Below, one piece after another: positions 9,995 through 19,041 of a DNA stretch of 64,000 nt; position 1 is the first letter of the stretch, and every line of letters starts with the position of its first letter. The stretch is from Amorphophallus konjac (taxonomy: Eukaryota > Streptophyta > Magnoliopsida > Alismatales > Araceae), in the NCBI GenBank assembly GCA_022559845.1, contig CM040118.1, forward strand, positions 158,306,331-158,370,330. Reading direction: 5' to 3'. Position numbers and translations under genes: made by a program. Below the pieces are notes generated by a model. That model had not been told where the DNA came from. It saw only the letters and a program-made list of their open reading frames with translations, and did no database searches.

Positions 9995-10164
9995 TACTCC
10001 CGGGGTGTGGAGAACTCGACTCCATCGAGTAAGAGTCCTTCCCTCCTCGGAGGGTGTAGAAGTGGTATCGCCCACAAGTCTTCCGAACGAGATCGATCCA
10101 TCCACCAGCCAAGATAGCGCTCGTATACCTTGCTCCTGGTGGTAGTGACCTGTTCACCCAATAT
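9895..10164 (-). pseudogene. Chromodomain remnant of element B
   Basis: It is in frame with the B ORF after a TGA at 10165-10167 that stands where D has an Arg codon (RIER), consistent with CGA to TGA. It reads EQVTTTRSKVYERYL like the D chromodomain, but the following conserved WKGRPPSDDSWV region is replaced by unrelated residues, so the fold is probably lost. The frame then enters the LTR. Confidence 0.75.
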
Positions 10165-12729
10165 TCATTCAATGCGCTCACGCTGGGCTCTCTTGGCTGG
10201 TGGTCTCTCCTCTCGGGTGGGTGCTCTCTCAACAGGAGGAATAGGCTCAATATTCTCACTAGGTACCACCGCGGGCCCCTTATATGGCACTAGGTCGGCT
10301 ACATTGAATGTGGGACTTACTCCATACTCCTCGGGAAGATCTAACTCATAGGCATTAGTGCCAAGGCGTCTCAAAACCTGGAAGGTACCAGCCCCATGAT
10401 GCCTCAACTTAGAGATGGCTCTCGGGGGGAGCCTCCTCGTCCTCACCATCACAAAATTACCCACGTGGAATTCTTGGTGCCGTCGATGAGAGTTGGCTTG
10501 CCTTTTATGAGTCTCATTCCTTTTGCTTATGTGCTTGCTAAGGTTTTCATGTAATTTTGTGAATGCTGACATTCTAGGGGTGATGGGTGGACCTGGGCAA
10601 CCAAAAGTAGACCAAGCATGCTTTGATGCCAAGAAGACTTTCATGGAATTTGGAGGGCCGGGGCAACCATATGTGGACTTATCATGCAATGTTGTCATGT
10701 AGACTTTGGTGGGCCTAGGTGGGCCGGGGCACCCGTAGGTGAACCTATCATGCAAAGTGGTGATGAATGTAGGGGGACCCGGACATCCATAGATGCTTTT
10801 GACATGCTTAAGACCCATGATAAATGAAGGTGGACCAATACATCCGAATATGGGCCACTCATGCTTTCTACTTGACATGTGGGTGGTATGAATGAATGGA
10901 CCCCACATGGTGTTCATGCCAAGTGGTGTGGTAAGCCTAGACACATGCATGTTTTTCCTAAGGGTGACTTCCATGTGTATAGGTGTGGGACAACCTTTGA
11001 ACTCCCATTGGAAAGGATCGAACGGATCTAAGAATGTGGTCATCATGGGGTGGAGCACAACCTCATTACCTAGGGATATGTGGCCCAAGGTCATGGCTCC
11101 CAAGGTGTAACCCAGGTCTAGGATGGAGTGGATTGGGTCAAACATGGTGAGTTGGTGTAGGGAAAGGTGGGTGGTGGATAAAGTGTTTGGGTCACACGAG
11201 TCTCTTGACTCCCATTGGAATGGATCATATGGATCATAAAATGGGTTACCTAGGGGGAGGAACTCCATGTCCTCAAGATCCTCAAAAGGTGCTAAGTCAT
11301 CCTTCTCCATGATAGTTGGGCCAATGTTCTTGGCAAGTGGGTCGGCCATGAGTGGAGGGCTTGGCTTTCTACCCGAGATAAGAAGCTCTAAAACGAGGAG
11401 AAGGTTGGGCTCATCGAGTGTAGGGAGGAATAGAAGGAGGTCGCTAGTGTAGCAACCAATGATGCAAACCGAGGTGATAGACCCTATGCATAGGTGTAGG
11501 AGGCTAAGGCTCCTAGGTTGTTTGACCATAGGGGTCAACATGCTAGTCATCTCTAATTGCCATGCTATGCCCTTGAGAAGGTCCTCTATGGTTTCCACTT
11601 GGTAGGAGTTTTGGATTATGGTGTGATAAGAGGAGATGGGCACTATGGGATGGTTTTCCTTCATGGGTGGGAAATTGTGGTCCATGATCTCTCTTATTGG
11701 GCTCTCCTTTAGCCAACTAACAAGGGGTTCTCCTAAGATGAGCTTGGTCTCAACTAGAGAGGGTGATGTAAGGGGAAGACCATTGTGTGATGTTTCTTTT
11801 TCAACTTGGACTTGAGTTTCCTCCAAGGTGGGGAGTGGGTTTAGAGTGTTCTCAACTATTGAATCGAGTATGAGTTCTTCTACCAAGGAGGTGAGAGGGT
11901 CTTTTGGGGTGATGAGGGTTGGTGTGTGGTGCTCCCAGGGTGGAGGGTAAAGGGAAACTTGGATTGGTAGGGTGGGGTTTGGGAGTGGAAGTAGTGGAGG
12001 CCTTGGATGGGGTAGGATTGGGGTTGGAAGTAGAAGGTGGGTTGGGTGATGAGATTTGGGTTGATGGGTTTTGAGGGGGGTACCTCTTTTTGTGGATGAT
12101 GGAGGGGTGGTGGGGACCAAGGGGAGATGTGGGATATGGGTTTGGTGAGGGATTGTGGAAGGGGGTTTTGGTTGGAGTGCGGGGACCCTTAGAGGATTTG
12201 GTGTAGAGGTGGATGCTTGGTTTATTTGGGCCTTAAGGGAGAGGACTTGGTCGCGAAGTGTAGTTATGATGGTTGAGAAGTGATTTGTTGGGAGTGGTGG
12301 GGGAGGAGGCCTAAAGGTGATATCAAGTTGGTCGGATGGGGATGGAGGAGTGGTAGTGCACCTCGGGCTAGGGGTGTTAGAGTAGAAGGGGTGGGAATAT
12401 TTGGGGATGTAGATTTTTCTAAGTTCTTTCTTCATATCATCCCATGAGGAAATGGGTTCTTGTTTCCTAACGTCCTTTAAGCCCACTCTGTTCCTCCATT
12501 TTTGCTTAGCTTGACCCCGAAATTGCCCCATGGCAACGCGGACTCTTGCGGGTCCATATACCATAGTTCTCTCAAAGTGTTTTTCCATGGTGACATCCCA
12601 CTTTTGGTAGGCACTATAGCATGATCCATCGAAGAGGAGATCCTCAAAAGAGATTATGTCAAATGTAGGGTTGATTGGTCCCTTATGGGGGGTCGAGTGG
12701 GATGAATGTGACCAAAGAGAGGTAGCCAT
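10165..12729 (-). CDS. Gag-accessory-integrase-tail fusion protein of element B (854 aa)
   Basis: The ORF opens with ATG at 12729. Residues 1-135 resemble the Gag capsid region (FDGS, KWRNRVGL, WDDMKKELRKIYIP). 135-330 is very Pro-rich. About 350-470 is the module shared with A (SYHTIIQ, GSITS, CYTSDLLLFLP, LISGRKPSPP). Acidic DPYDPF/DPFDPF motifs follow. Five GCPGPP-type repeats lie at about 630-715, then the integrase C-terminal domain with a GPF-like GTFQVL segment. It stops just before the chromodomain at a TGA. No zinc knuckle, protease, RT or integrase core is present. Because Gag and module are one frame here, the protein may be a Gag-anchored factor acting on enzymes supplied in trans. 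That is inference. Confidence 0.85.
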   Translation of the reverse strand: MATSLWSHSSHSTPHKGPINPTFDIISFEDLLFDGSCYSAYQKWDVTMEKHFERTMVYGPARVRVAMGQFRGQAKQKWRNRVGLKDVRKQEPISSWDDMKKELRKIYIPKYSHPFYSNTPSPRCTTTPPSPSDQLDITFRPPPPPLPTNHFSTIITTLRDQVLSLKAQINQASTSTPNPLRVPALQPKPPSTIPHQTHIPHLPLVPTTPPSSTKRGTPLKTHQPKSHHPTHLLLPTPILPHPRPPLLPLPNPTLPIQVSLYPPPWEHHTPTLITPKDPLTSLVEELILDSIVENTLNPLPTLEETQVQVEKETSHNGLPLTSPSLVETKLILGEPLVSWLKESPIREIMDHNFPPMKENHPIVPISSYHTIIQNSYQVETIEDLLKGIAWQLEMTSMLTPMVKQPRSLSLLHLCIGSITSVCIIGCYTSDLLLFLPTLDEPNLLLVLELLISGRKPSPPLMADPLAKNIGPTIMEKDDLAPFEDLEDMEFLPLGNPFYDPYDPFQWESRDSCDPNTLSTTHLSLHQLTMFDPIHSILDLGYTLGAMTLGHISLGNEVVLHPMMTTFLDPFDPFQWEFKGCPTPIHMEVTLRKNMHVSRLTTPLGMNTMWGPFIHTTHMSSRKHEWPIFGCIGPPSFIMGLKHVKSIYGCPGPPTFITTLHDRFTYGCPGPPRPTKVYMTTLHDKSTYGCPGPPNSMKVFLASKHAWSTFGCPGPPITPRMSAFTKLHENLSKHISKRNETHKRQANSHRRHQEFHVGNFVMVRTRRLPPRAISKLRHHGAGTFQVLRRLGTNAYELDLPEEYGVSPTFNVADLVPYKGPAVVPSENIEPIPPVERAPTREERPPAKRAQRERIE
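10579..10856 (-). repeat. GCPGPP-coding tandem repeat array (B)
   Basis: Five units encoding FGCIGPP, then four GCPGPP copies, with linkers matching A unit for unit (GLKH, TTLHDRFT, TTLHDKST). Confidence 0.8.
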
Positions 12730-12786
12730 GTTGATGAATGCAAATGTGCCAAAGGACTAGACTTAGTAGAGACAAGTCTAAAACTT

Positions 12787-12798
12787 GCTCTGATACCA
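12787..12798 (-). other. Primer binding site of B (tRNA-Met type)
   Basis: TGGTATCAGAGC on the - strand, three bases inside the 5' LTR. Confidence 0.92.
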
Positions 12799-13179
12799 AT
12801 TTGATGTCACACAACCTAGGACCTAAATTGCAAGCATCCCAACGATTTGGTCATGTCACATAAGCGGACTCACTCGCGTTGGCACACTCGGGTCCGCAGG
12901 TGGACCGGCGATGGGGTGAGGGTCCGAGGTTGGACCGGGGGTTTCCAAGGGTATGGTTGGCTTGGGGAGGACCCCTATGGGTCAGGGGTTGCCCAAATTC
13001 ACGGGCGGTCAGCACGCCGAAGGCTTGGGTTGAATGATCACTCTCACAACTCACCCGCGGTAGCCACACAATTAAACGCTAATTCGGGTTCGGGCACTCT
13101 CTTAATGCCGACGACACTAAGATGCAATACTAATTAAGCAAAGGAATCCAGCAAAGACGAGTGTTTAGTGGCTCACCTT

Positions 13180-13199
13180 ATCGGTGTGAAGACACCGAT
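13180..13199 (-). promoter_or_regulatory. LTR leader hairpin with CTTC loop (B, 5' LTR)
   Basis: Perfect stem ATCGGTGT/ACACCGAT on the - strand, with a donor-like AAGGTGAGCC next to it. Confidence 0.72.
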
Positions 13200-14866
13200 C
13201 CCGGCCGGAGACGAGGGCGAGCGAGGAAGCGTGGGCTTACCCGCACGCCGCGCCGGAGAAGCTTCAACCTGAAATTTTAGATTACATGCACTACACCCCA
13301 TGCAAGGGGGGGACGTTGGGGAAGGGAAACCAGTGACTACACTCAAACACTACCTCCACACAGGGAGGGGCCTTCAGCCGGCCAAGCGGGGAGGGGAGAA
13401 ACCAAGCTAGAAGTAAAGAATGGTAGCCGATGCCGATGCTGTCCACTCTCTGCGCTTCAGGATAGACAGTTGATTCTATGTATGCTGTGGATACTCCAAA
13501 ATTTTGCCGATGACGAAACCACTTGGAGATTGCTCATAGCTGGGTTGGGATGATATCTGAATTTTTATAATTTCGTCGGGCACCGGTGCTGGTCGGAGTA
13601 GGAGCTTGAACAGGGGAGCAGATTAACAGTTCTGACTGTCTCAGGATCTCCGCATCAAGAAGCAGAGGATGCCACGACCACTCCCGAACTCCAAATAAGG
13701 TGCTGCTGGAGCCGTTGGAACCTTTGACGAGTGCTCTTCGATGAAAAATTGGCGGGGAAGCCAAACGATGTTGGAGAAGACAGGTGGGCTCTGATCACTG
13801 ATGAAAGGTGGGTGCAGACTGTGGGGAAGCAGAACCGCGCGCCCGGGGGAGAAAATTGATAACTCCTGGTTTCGGATGCCAAATTGAGATAAGCTTTTTG
13901 GAGAAGAAAGAAGACTCGTAGTAGAAGCGTTTTGAAGAAGAACTCTCGATCAGATTCCAAGCAGGATCGTCGCAGTCGGGCGTCCACTCCGGCTCTGGTC
14001 TCCTGCCAGGGAGGCTTTGCGCAGTCGGGGAAGAATGGCTCCCCTGGGCGATCACAAACTCAGAACGGGATGGGACCACAGCCGTTGCGAAGACGACTGA
14101 GAGACTCTTCCAATGATGGCTATTGATCCTTCAGAAACGTCTGGAGGAAGCCGTGGTCACCTCTGCAAGCTGCTACTCTTCTGCAGATCTTCAGTTGAGA
14201 GCTGTAGGTTGAAGATGACGGGGGGGAATGGGGTATATGGGAGGGGAAATGGGGGTGGATGAGTGTGGGGAAAGCCCGGGATGTGAGGGGGTCTAGGAGG
14301 GGGTGTTCCAAGGTGGGGGAAGGGAAGAATGGGGTCTTAAAGGAGGTCTAACAGGTGGTGGGAGGAGGAGCTACGAATTTGGGAAGGTGGGTGAGAGGGA
14401 AAGGGTATTTGAAAATGGGTTTAAGGGTGGGATTAAATTTTGGTCTTGGGGGATGGGAGGGGTTGTGTTGGGGAAGGGAAGGGGTGCTTGGGGTAGTGGA
14501 AAGGGTGCTTGGGGAAGTGGGTGGGGTAGTTGGGGGTTGGGAGGTGGAGTTAGGATTGGTGGAAGCTCTCTTGGGATTAGGGGGTGGAGTAATGGGATGT
14601 GTGGGGAAGGAGAGTGGCCTTTAATGGGGGTAGGTGGGAGAGTGGTGGTTGGGAAGGGAGGAGAGAGAAAATTTTCAAAATTGGGTGTGGAGGAGAGAGA
14701 AAGGGGAGTGAAAGAGAGAGATTAAGAGAGGGATGGGTGGGGAATCTCTCCCCTAGGGTCTCTCACCCAAATAATGGAATCTCTCCACTAGATAAGAAGT
14801 TTGAACTCTCAAAATGGCAAGTTTTTCATTCATTGATTCATTAGTTCAAATGGAGGAAATGGGGTC

Positions 14867-14876
14867 CTATATATAG
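14867..14876 (-). promoter_or_regulatory. TATA box of the B 5' LTR
   Basis: CTATATATAG, the presumed promoter of B. Confidence 0.68.
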
Positions 14877-15191
14877 GTAACCCACATTTCTACAAAAGAC
14901 CTTGACTCTTAACACAATGACAAATAACCAAGGGAAGGAGGGGTGCCCTTGGGCCAAGCCCAATGAATTGGGCCCATAAACTAATCTATCAACATAATGA
15001 CACTTAACCTAGGTAAATGACTCATTAACCTAGGTACAAGACTCAAATAAAAGGAAAATTACATAATTATGACTCAAAGAAAATATGAAAGTTACATGAA
15101 TTGTCTTAGAAAAATGTGACGGATGTAATGGAACCATGCTGGCGGGCAACCGGGGCTTTGAAAATATATGGGGCGAGAGATGCCCCCATCA

Positions 15192-15958
15192 GAACCTCTA
15201 TAATACACGTGGATATCCACCTTATTACGCATTGACCCGGGGATCGACCCACACGTCGGAATTGTCCCACGACTTGCGTCAGTTGTACTTTGGCCTCCTC
15301 GGCCCATTTGTAAAGCCCGTGTGGCTCTCATATAGCATAAAACCAGTTGAATACAAGCGCCCATATGCGGGCCCCAGTTTTCTACCTACACCACTCGCAT
15401 GTGTGCCTAATACCCCTGACCCCAGTAAACACCCCCCAGTCGAAAGCACACCCACAACTGCGGAATGCTCCCGGCCCTCTACCTACGGCTCCAGACACAT
15501 ACATACTTCTCTTCAGCATAGAACGAAGGTGTTCGGATTCAATCCGATATAAATAAACACTGATTGTTTACGATCGGTGGGGAAAGACGATCAGTACATG
15601 ATTCCCACAATCGCCTACGCACTCGCACCCGTGGAACCCCTTTTATCCACGTGTCACGCGATCTCTAGAGCCCACGTGCCGCGTCCTGGCGACGCTTCTC
15701 CAGTCAACCCTTGGTTCCATAGGTGATTGTCGAGAAATCGACTGGCACGCCCGCACCCTGTCCAGTTAACCTACACCCCGAGATTTCTGTGCCATTCGAC
15801 CCTTTTCGACTTTTCGTAAAAAGGAGAGTGCCCGATACCGCCGTGAGGGGTATACAACCGTAAAGGAGGATATCCAAGATACATCAAACTCCTGTATTAT
15901 CCTTCTCCTCTGTAATCCTTCCTTCATCCCAACCATCGGCATAAAAACCCCCGCAACA
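15192..15958 (+). repeat. Element C 5' LTR, 3' portion
   Basis: Runs from the end of B to about CAACA at 15958, just before the PBS. The 5' portion lies left of B, outside the window. A TATAAATA-like box occurs near 15548. The 3' edge is set by the PBS only, since the other LTR is not in the window. No gene is seen in it. Confidence 0.7.
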
Positions 15959-15965
15959 AAGAGGA

Positions 15966-15983
15966 TGGCACGCCCAGTGGGAC
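15966..15983 (+). other. Predicted primer binding site of C
   Basis: TGGCACGCCCAGTGGGAC resembles the TGGCACGCCCGGTGGGACC-type junction that follows the 5' LTR in Tat-like plant elements. It starts about seven bases inside the assumed LTR end. Confidence 0.6.
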
Positions 15984-17919
15984 GTCTCCTGCCTTCCTTC
16001 TATTTGCTGAAGAAAAGTCTGTGCCAGCCCTGAAGTCCTGGTGCCCTTTTCCTGTCCTTGTAGGAGAGACAGAGGAGGGTACTTTCGCGCATTTTCCAAC
16101 AGCTCTTAGTTCACGTTCCTACTGTCGGACCGCGCCCGGCGACTATCAGCGACCGTCGCCTCCCCAGTCACCAGTGTTCCCGTATCTCAGCGACCATGGC
16201 GGCCGTCACTTATGGCCCCATTGTCATTGCCACCCATGCATGGGTGGGTTATTTGGCGACACCGATTGCTTTCGGTAGCTTCACCCCTATCATTGGATCA
16301 CCCTACTTTTTGGGCGTGATCCCTGTGGTTTCTCCGCAGCCGATCCCAGTTCCATCGCTGGCTCCTGTGGCCAATACACCACGCACATTGCCAGCACCGG
16401 TGGCCCACCCGAGCACCAGGTTCGGGACCGCCACCGCCGGCCACCCTAGGGGCCCCTGGCCGTCTCCAGCTGGGACAAGCGTCAGCTCTCGGGCCCAGCT
16501 CTGACCGACCCCTCGCACAGGCTCTGTGCCTCGGACTTTGGTCACTACTCCAGCACTCTGCTCTAGACTTCCGTCCCGAGCACCAGCAAATCTGGCACCC
16601 GACGCGGGCTCCCAGCCCCGGGTTCATGGCTGCTCAGTATCTTACTCGGGCTCTCGATTCTGAGTCCCAGCTGTGCCTGCCCTCCCCGCGGCTCTTCTAC
16701 CCAGGGGACGAGGTTCCTCAGCAGCTTCCTCGGGCTTCCGACCCCGAGTCCCAGTCAAGCCAGAATCCGATACGGGCTCTCTACCCTGGATTCTCGGCCC
16801 CTCAGCACTTCGCTTGGGTTTCTGACCCTGAGTTCCAGTCAAGCTTGTCCCCAATACGGATCTCCGATCCCGGGTTCAAGGCTCTCCAGCATGTTACTCG
16901 GGCCCTCCGACCCGATCCCAGACCAAGCTGACACTCAGCCCGGATTCACAACCCCGAGTTCAAGGCTCCCTAGCATTCAGCCCTGGCATACAACCCCGGG
17001 CCCTGTCAAGGCCAGCACCCAACGCGGGTTCTCTGCACCGGGTCCCTCGCCTTCCAACCCTTCCACGGGGTCTTTCCCCCTACAATCCAGCAATGCGAAC
17101 TCCCAGCATAGGTCTCCCCCTTTGGGATACGGCAACCTCAGCGCCCACTACGGGCCTTCAACCTCACGCTTCGGCTATGCCAACACCCAACACAGGCTTA
17201 CGACCTCGGGTTGTCAGCACTCCAGTAGCTTCCACAACAGCATTTCCTGGTGCAAGAGCGCCTCCTTGAGTATCGATGACACCCCTGTCAGCGCGGGCGA
17301 GAGCTTACTCTCGAGTCACTCAGCCATTGACTCCCGGTACAGGCTTCGCATCTTGAAGATCGATCCCAACACTTTCGCTCGGTAATCCCACGCTGTTAGC
17401 AACGATAGATCAGGTCTTATCGGTCTATCACCTTGGGGCAGGATCTTCCTCAACTCCCCAGAAGAAACATCACCAAGGTCATAAAGGCAGGCGACTCTCA
17501 GCCGCAACTAGCAACTCAGGCAAGACTATTCTTATCAGTGACCTGCGGATTCGCCTCATTGGAGGCAAACCAATCGTACCTCAGGAATGGACCATTCTTA
17601 CGGTTCCTACCTCCAACCATTTTGACCTCCTACGGCAAATGCGAGAGGATAAGGCGAAGCTCAGAGGAGCAGGCGCCCTGGTAGCATCCCAGGGGCAGCC
17701 GCACCATACCGATATACATACTCCCAGGTCTTGTCGACAGAATGACGACAAGGGAGACCAGCAACCTGACTTGAGAAGAATCTGGGTCACCTTAGAAGAA
17801 TCTCAAGCCATTCGGAGGGCGCGTATTAGAAACCCCTTATGAGCGCTCAGACGCGGCATCAGGTAAGACGCGGCTAATCACACAACTGCGCCATCTGAAG
17901 ACGCCCAGTCATCCAATGT
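15984..17919 (+). other. Long untranslated or decayed leader of element C
   Basis: About 1.9 kb between PBS and recognisable gag. It is GC-rich with many Pro/Ser-coding frames but no protein I recognise. It includes an 84-base tandem repeat (16635-16970). Confidence 0.6.
16635..16970 (+). repeat. 84-base degenerate tandem repeat in the C leader
   Basis: Three units start at 16635, 16719 and 16803, with a partial fourth at 16887. Read as 28-residue units they share Q-x-(L/F/V) at the start, SDPE-like centres and a P(G)-x-x-x-(P/L) end. The period is exactly 28 codons. Confidence 0.65.
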
Positions 17920-19036
17920 CCCCCGCTCGGGCAAGCGTAGGCAAAGAAGGGCCCGTTCTCGGACATGCCAGCAACCCATCCCGAGTTCTTCTCAGGCCGA
18001 CATCGGGAGGGAGGCTCCTCTGCAACGCACCTCGGTCTTTGACAGATTGGGGGCACCCGTCCGCCCTGAGGAACACCCTCGGAGGAAGCGGACGGCCCGG
18101 CTCATCAACGACGCAGTTCGGGTGTTCGCGTGCTATACCACGGGACACCAACCCGACACCCAGTCCGATGACTTGAACCAGCCCATGTCCCATTTCAGGA
18201 GGCCGCGTCATTAGGCCCAGGAGCCTGTCCCAACAAGTCACATTGGCACTTCTGTCGGGCCGCAGGCATCGGAACGTGCAGAAGAAGTCCCAGCTGAGAA
18301 CCGTGACCCACCTATCAACACGGAGCCGGTCAACAATGACCCTCCCGCAAACGAGGTTCAAGAAGTGACCCTCGAGACTCTCGTGAAAGAGAACCAGCAT
18401 TTGAAGGCCCTCCTACAATATCTCCTTCAGGAACGGGGCCTTCACCCTCAGCCACCTGTTAGGCCTCCGGCCAAAGCATTGGCGCCGCCAGTTGGGCGCG
18501 ATGGTGCCAACACCTCAGCGGCAATTGCCCGAACCCCGACAGCAGTCGGGTTTGGCACGCCCCCAATTGAAGCTCAACCACGAGACTCCAACATGCCAGT
18601 GCTAGAAAGTCTCATGGCACAGCGCCAGATGATCGAGCGGATTGTCGAGACAAAGCTCACCTAGTATGGCGAAGGGGTTGCCACTATAGATCTCTACGGT
18701 GTGCCCTACCCGCTTCACCACCAGTTGAAGAAGCTCCCTCCGGAGTACGCCAAGCCCCCGAATCTACAAAAGTTCGACGGGTAAGGCTCTCCGCATGAGC
18801 ACTTGGTCTACTACATTACGGCCATGGGCGAGTTACCGTTGGATGAGTCATATCTCCTCCGCTACTTCGCCACTTCACTCACGGGAACGGCCTTCCAATG
18901 GTATTCCCGCTTGAAGCCCAACTCAGTCATCGACTGGGCGGATCTCCAGAAGAAGTTCCTCGACAGCTTCCAAACGGCCTTGTGAAAGATCTCCCTGGCC
19001 GAGCTCTGCTCTCTCTGGCAGAAGAAGGGTGAGAGC
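17920..19036 (+). pseudogene. Gag of element C, 5' part (interrupted by D)
   Basis: One frame reads through several nonsense codons: TAG 18212, TAG 18662, TAA 18782 and TGA 18983. Recognisable parts are SVFDRLG at about 18032, a Leu-rich coiled stretch (ETLVKENQHLKALLQ), and the capsid core with LLRYFATSLTGTAFQWYSRL and DWADLQKKFLDSF. The frame runs to codon GCC at 19037. After removing D it continues with DFINKWRDLS at 29013, as expected for a Tat Gag. The true start is uncertain. Confidence 0.85.
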
Positions 19037-19041
19037 GCCCT
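19037..19041. repeat. Left target-site duplication of element D (GCCCT)
   Basis: GCCCT precedes TGATG and recurs at 29010-29014. Using one copy restores the C gag frame. Confidence 0.97.

Larger units (their letters stand above)
1..15191 (-). mobile_element. Element B: non-autonomous chromovirus-related LTR retrotransposon, 3' LTR cut by the window edge
   Basis: The right-hand 5' LTR (12802-15191) and the left-hand 3' LTR (1-1881 plus 9768-9994) are the same sequence. Position 1 corresponds to about 13083, so roughly 280 bases of the 3' LTR lie outside the window. A tRNA-Met PBS lies just inside the 5' LTR and a purine-rich tract (on the - strand) just inside the 3' LTR at about 9995. The single long ORF has a Gag-like start, an accessory module and an integrase tail, with no protease, RT, RNase H or integrase core. 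Element A is inserted in the 3' LTR. The right target duplication should be GAACC at 15192-15196, but the left one is outside the window. B itself lies inside the 5' LTR of element C. Confidence 0.88.
12802..15191 (-). repeat. Element B 5' LTR
   Basis: 2390 bases, TGATG...CATCA. It has a hairpin at 13180-13199, a TATA box at 14867-14876 and a G-rich + strand at about 14215-14720. It contains the uninterrupted form of the site where A is inserted in the other LTR. Confidence 0.94.
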
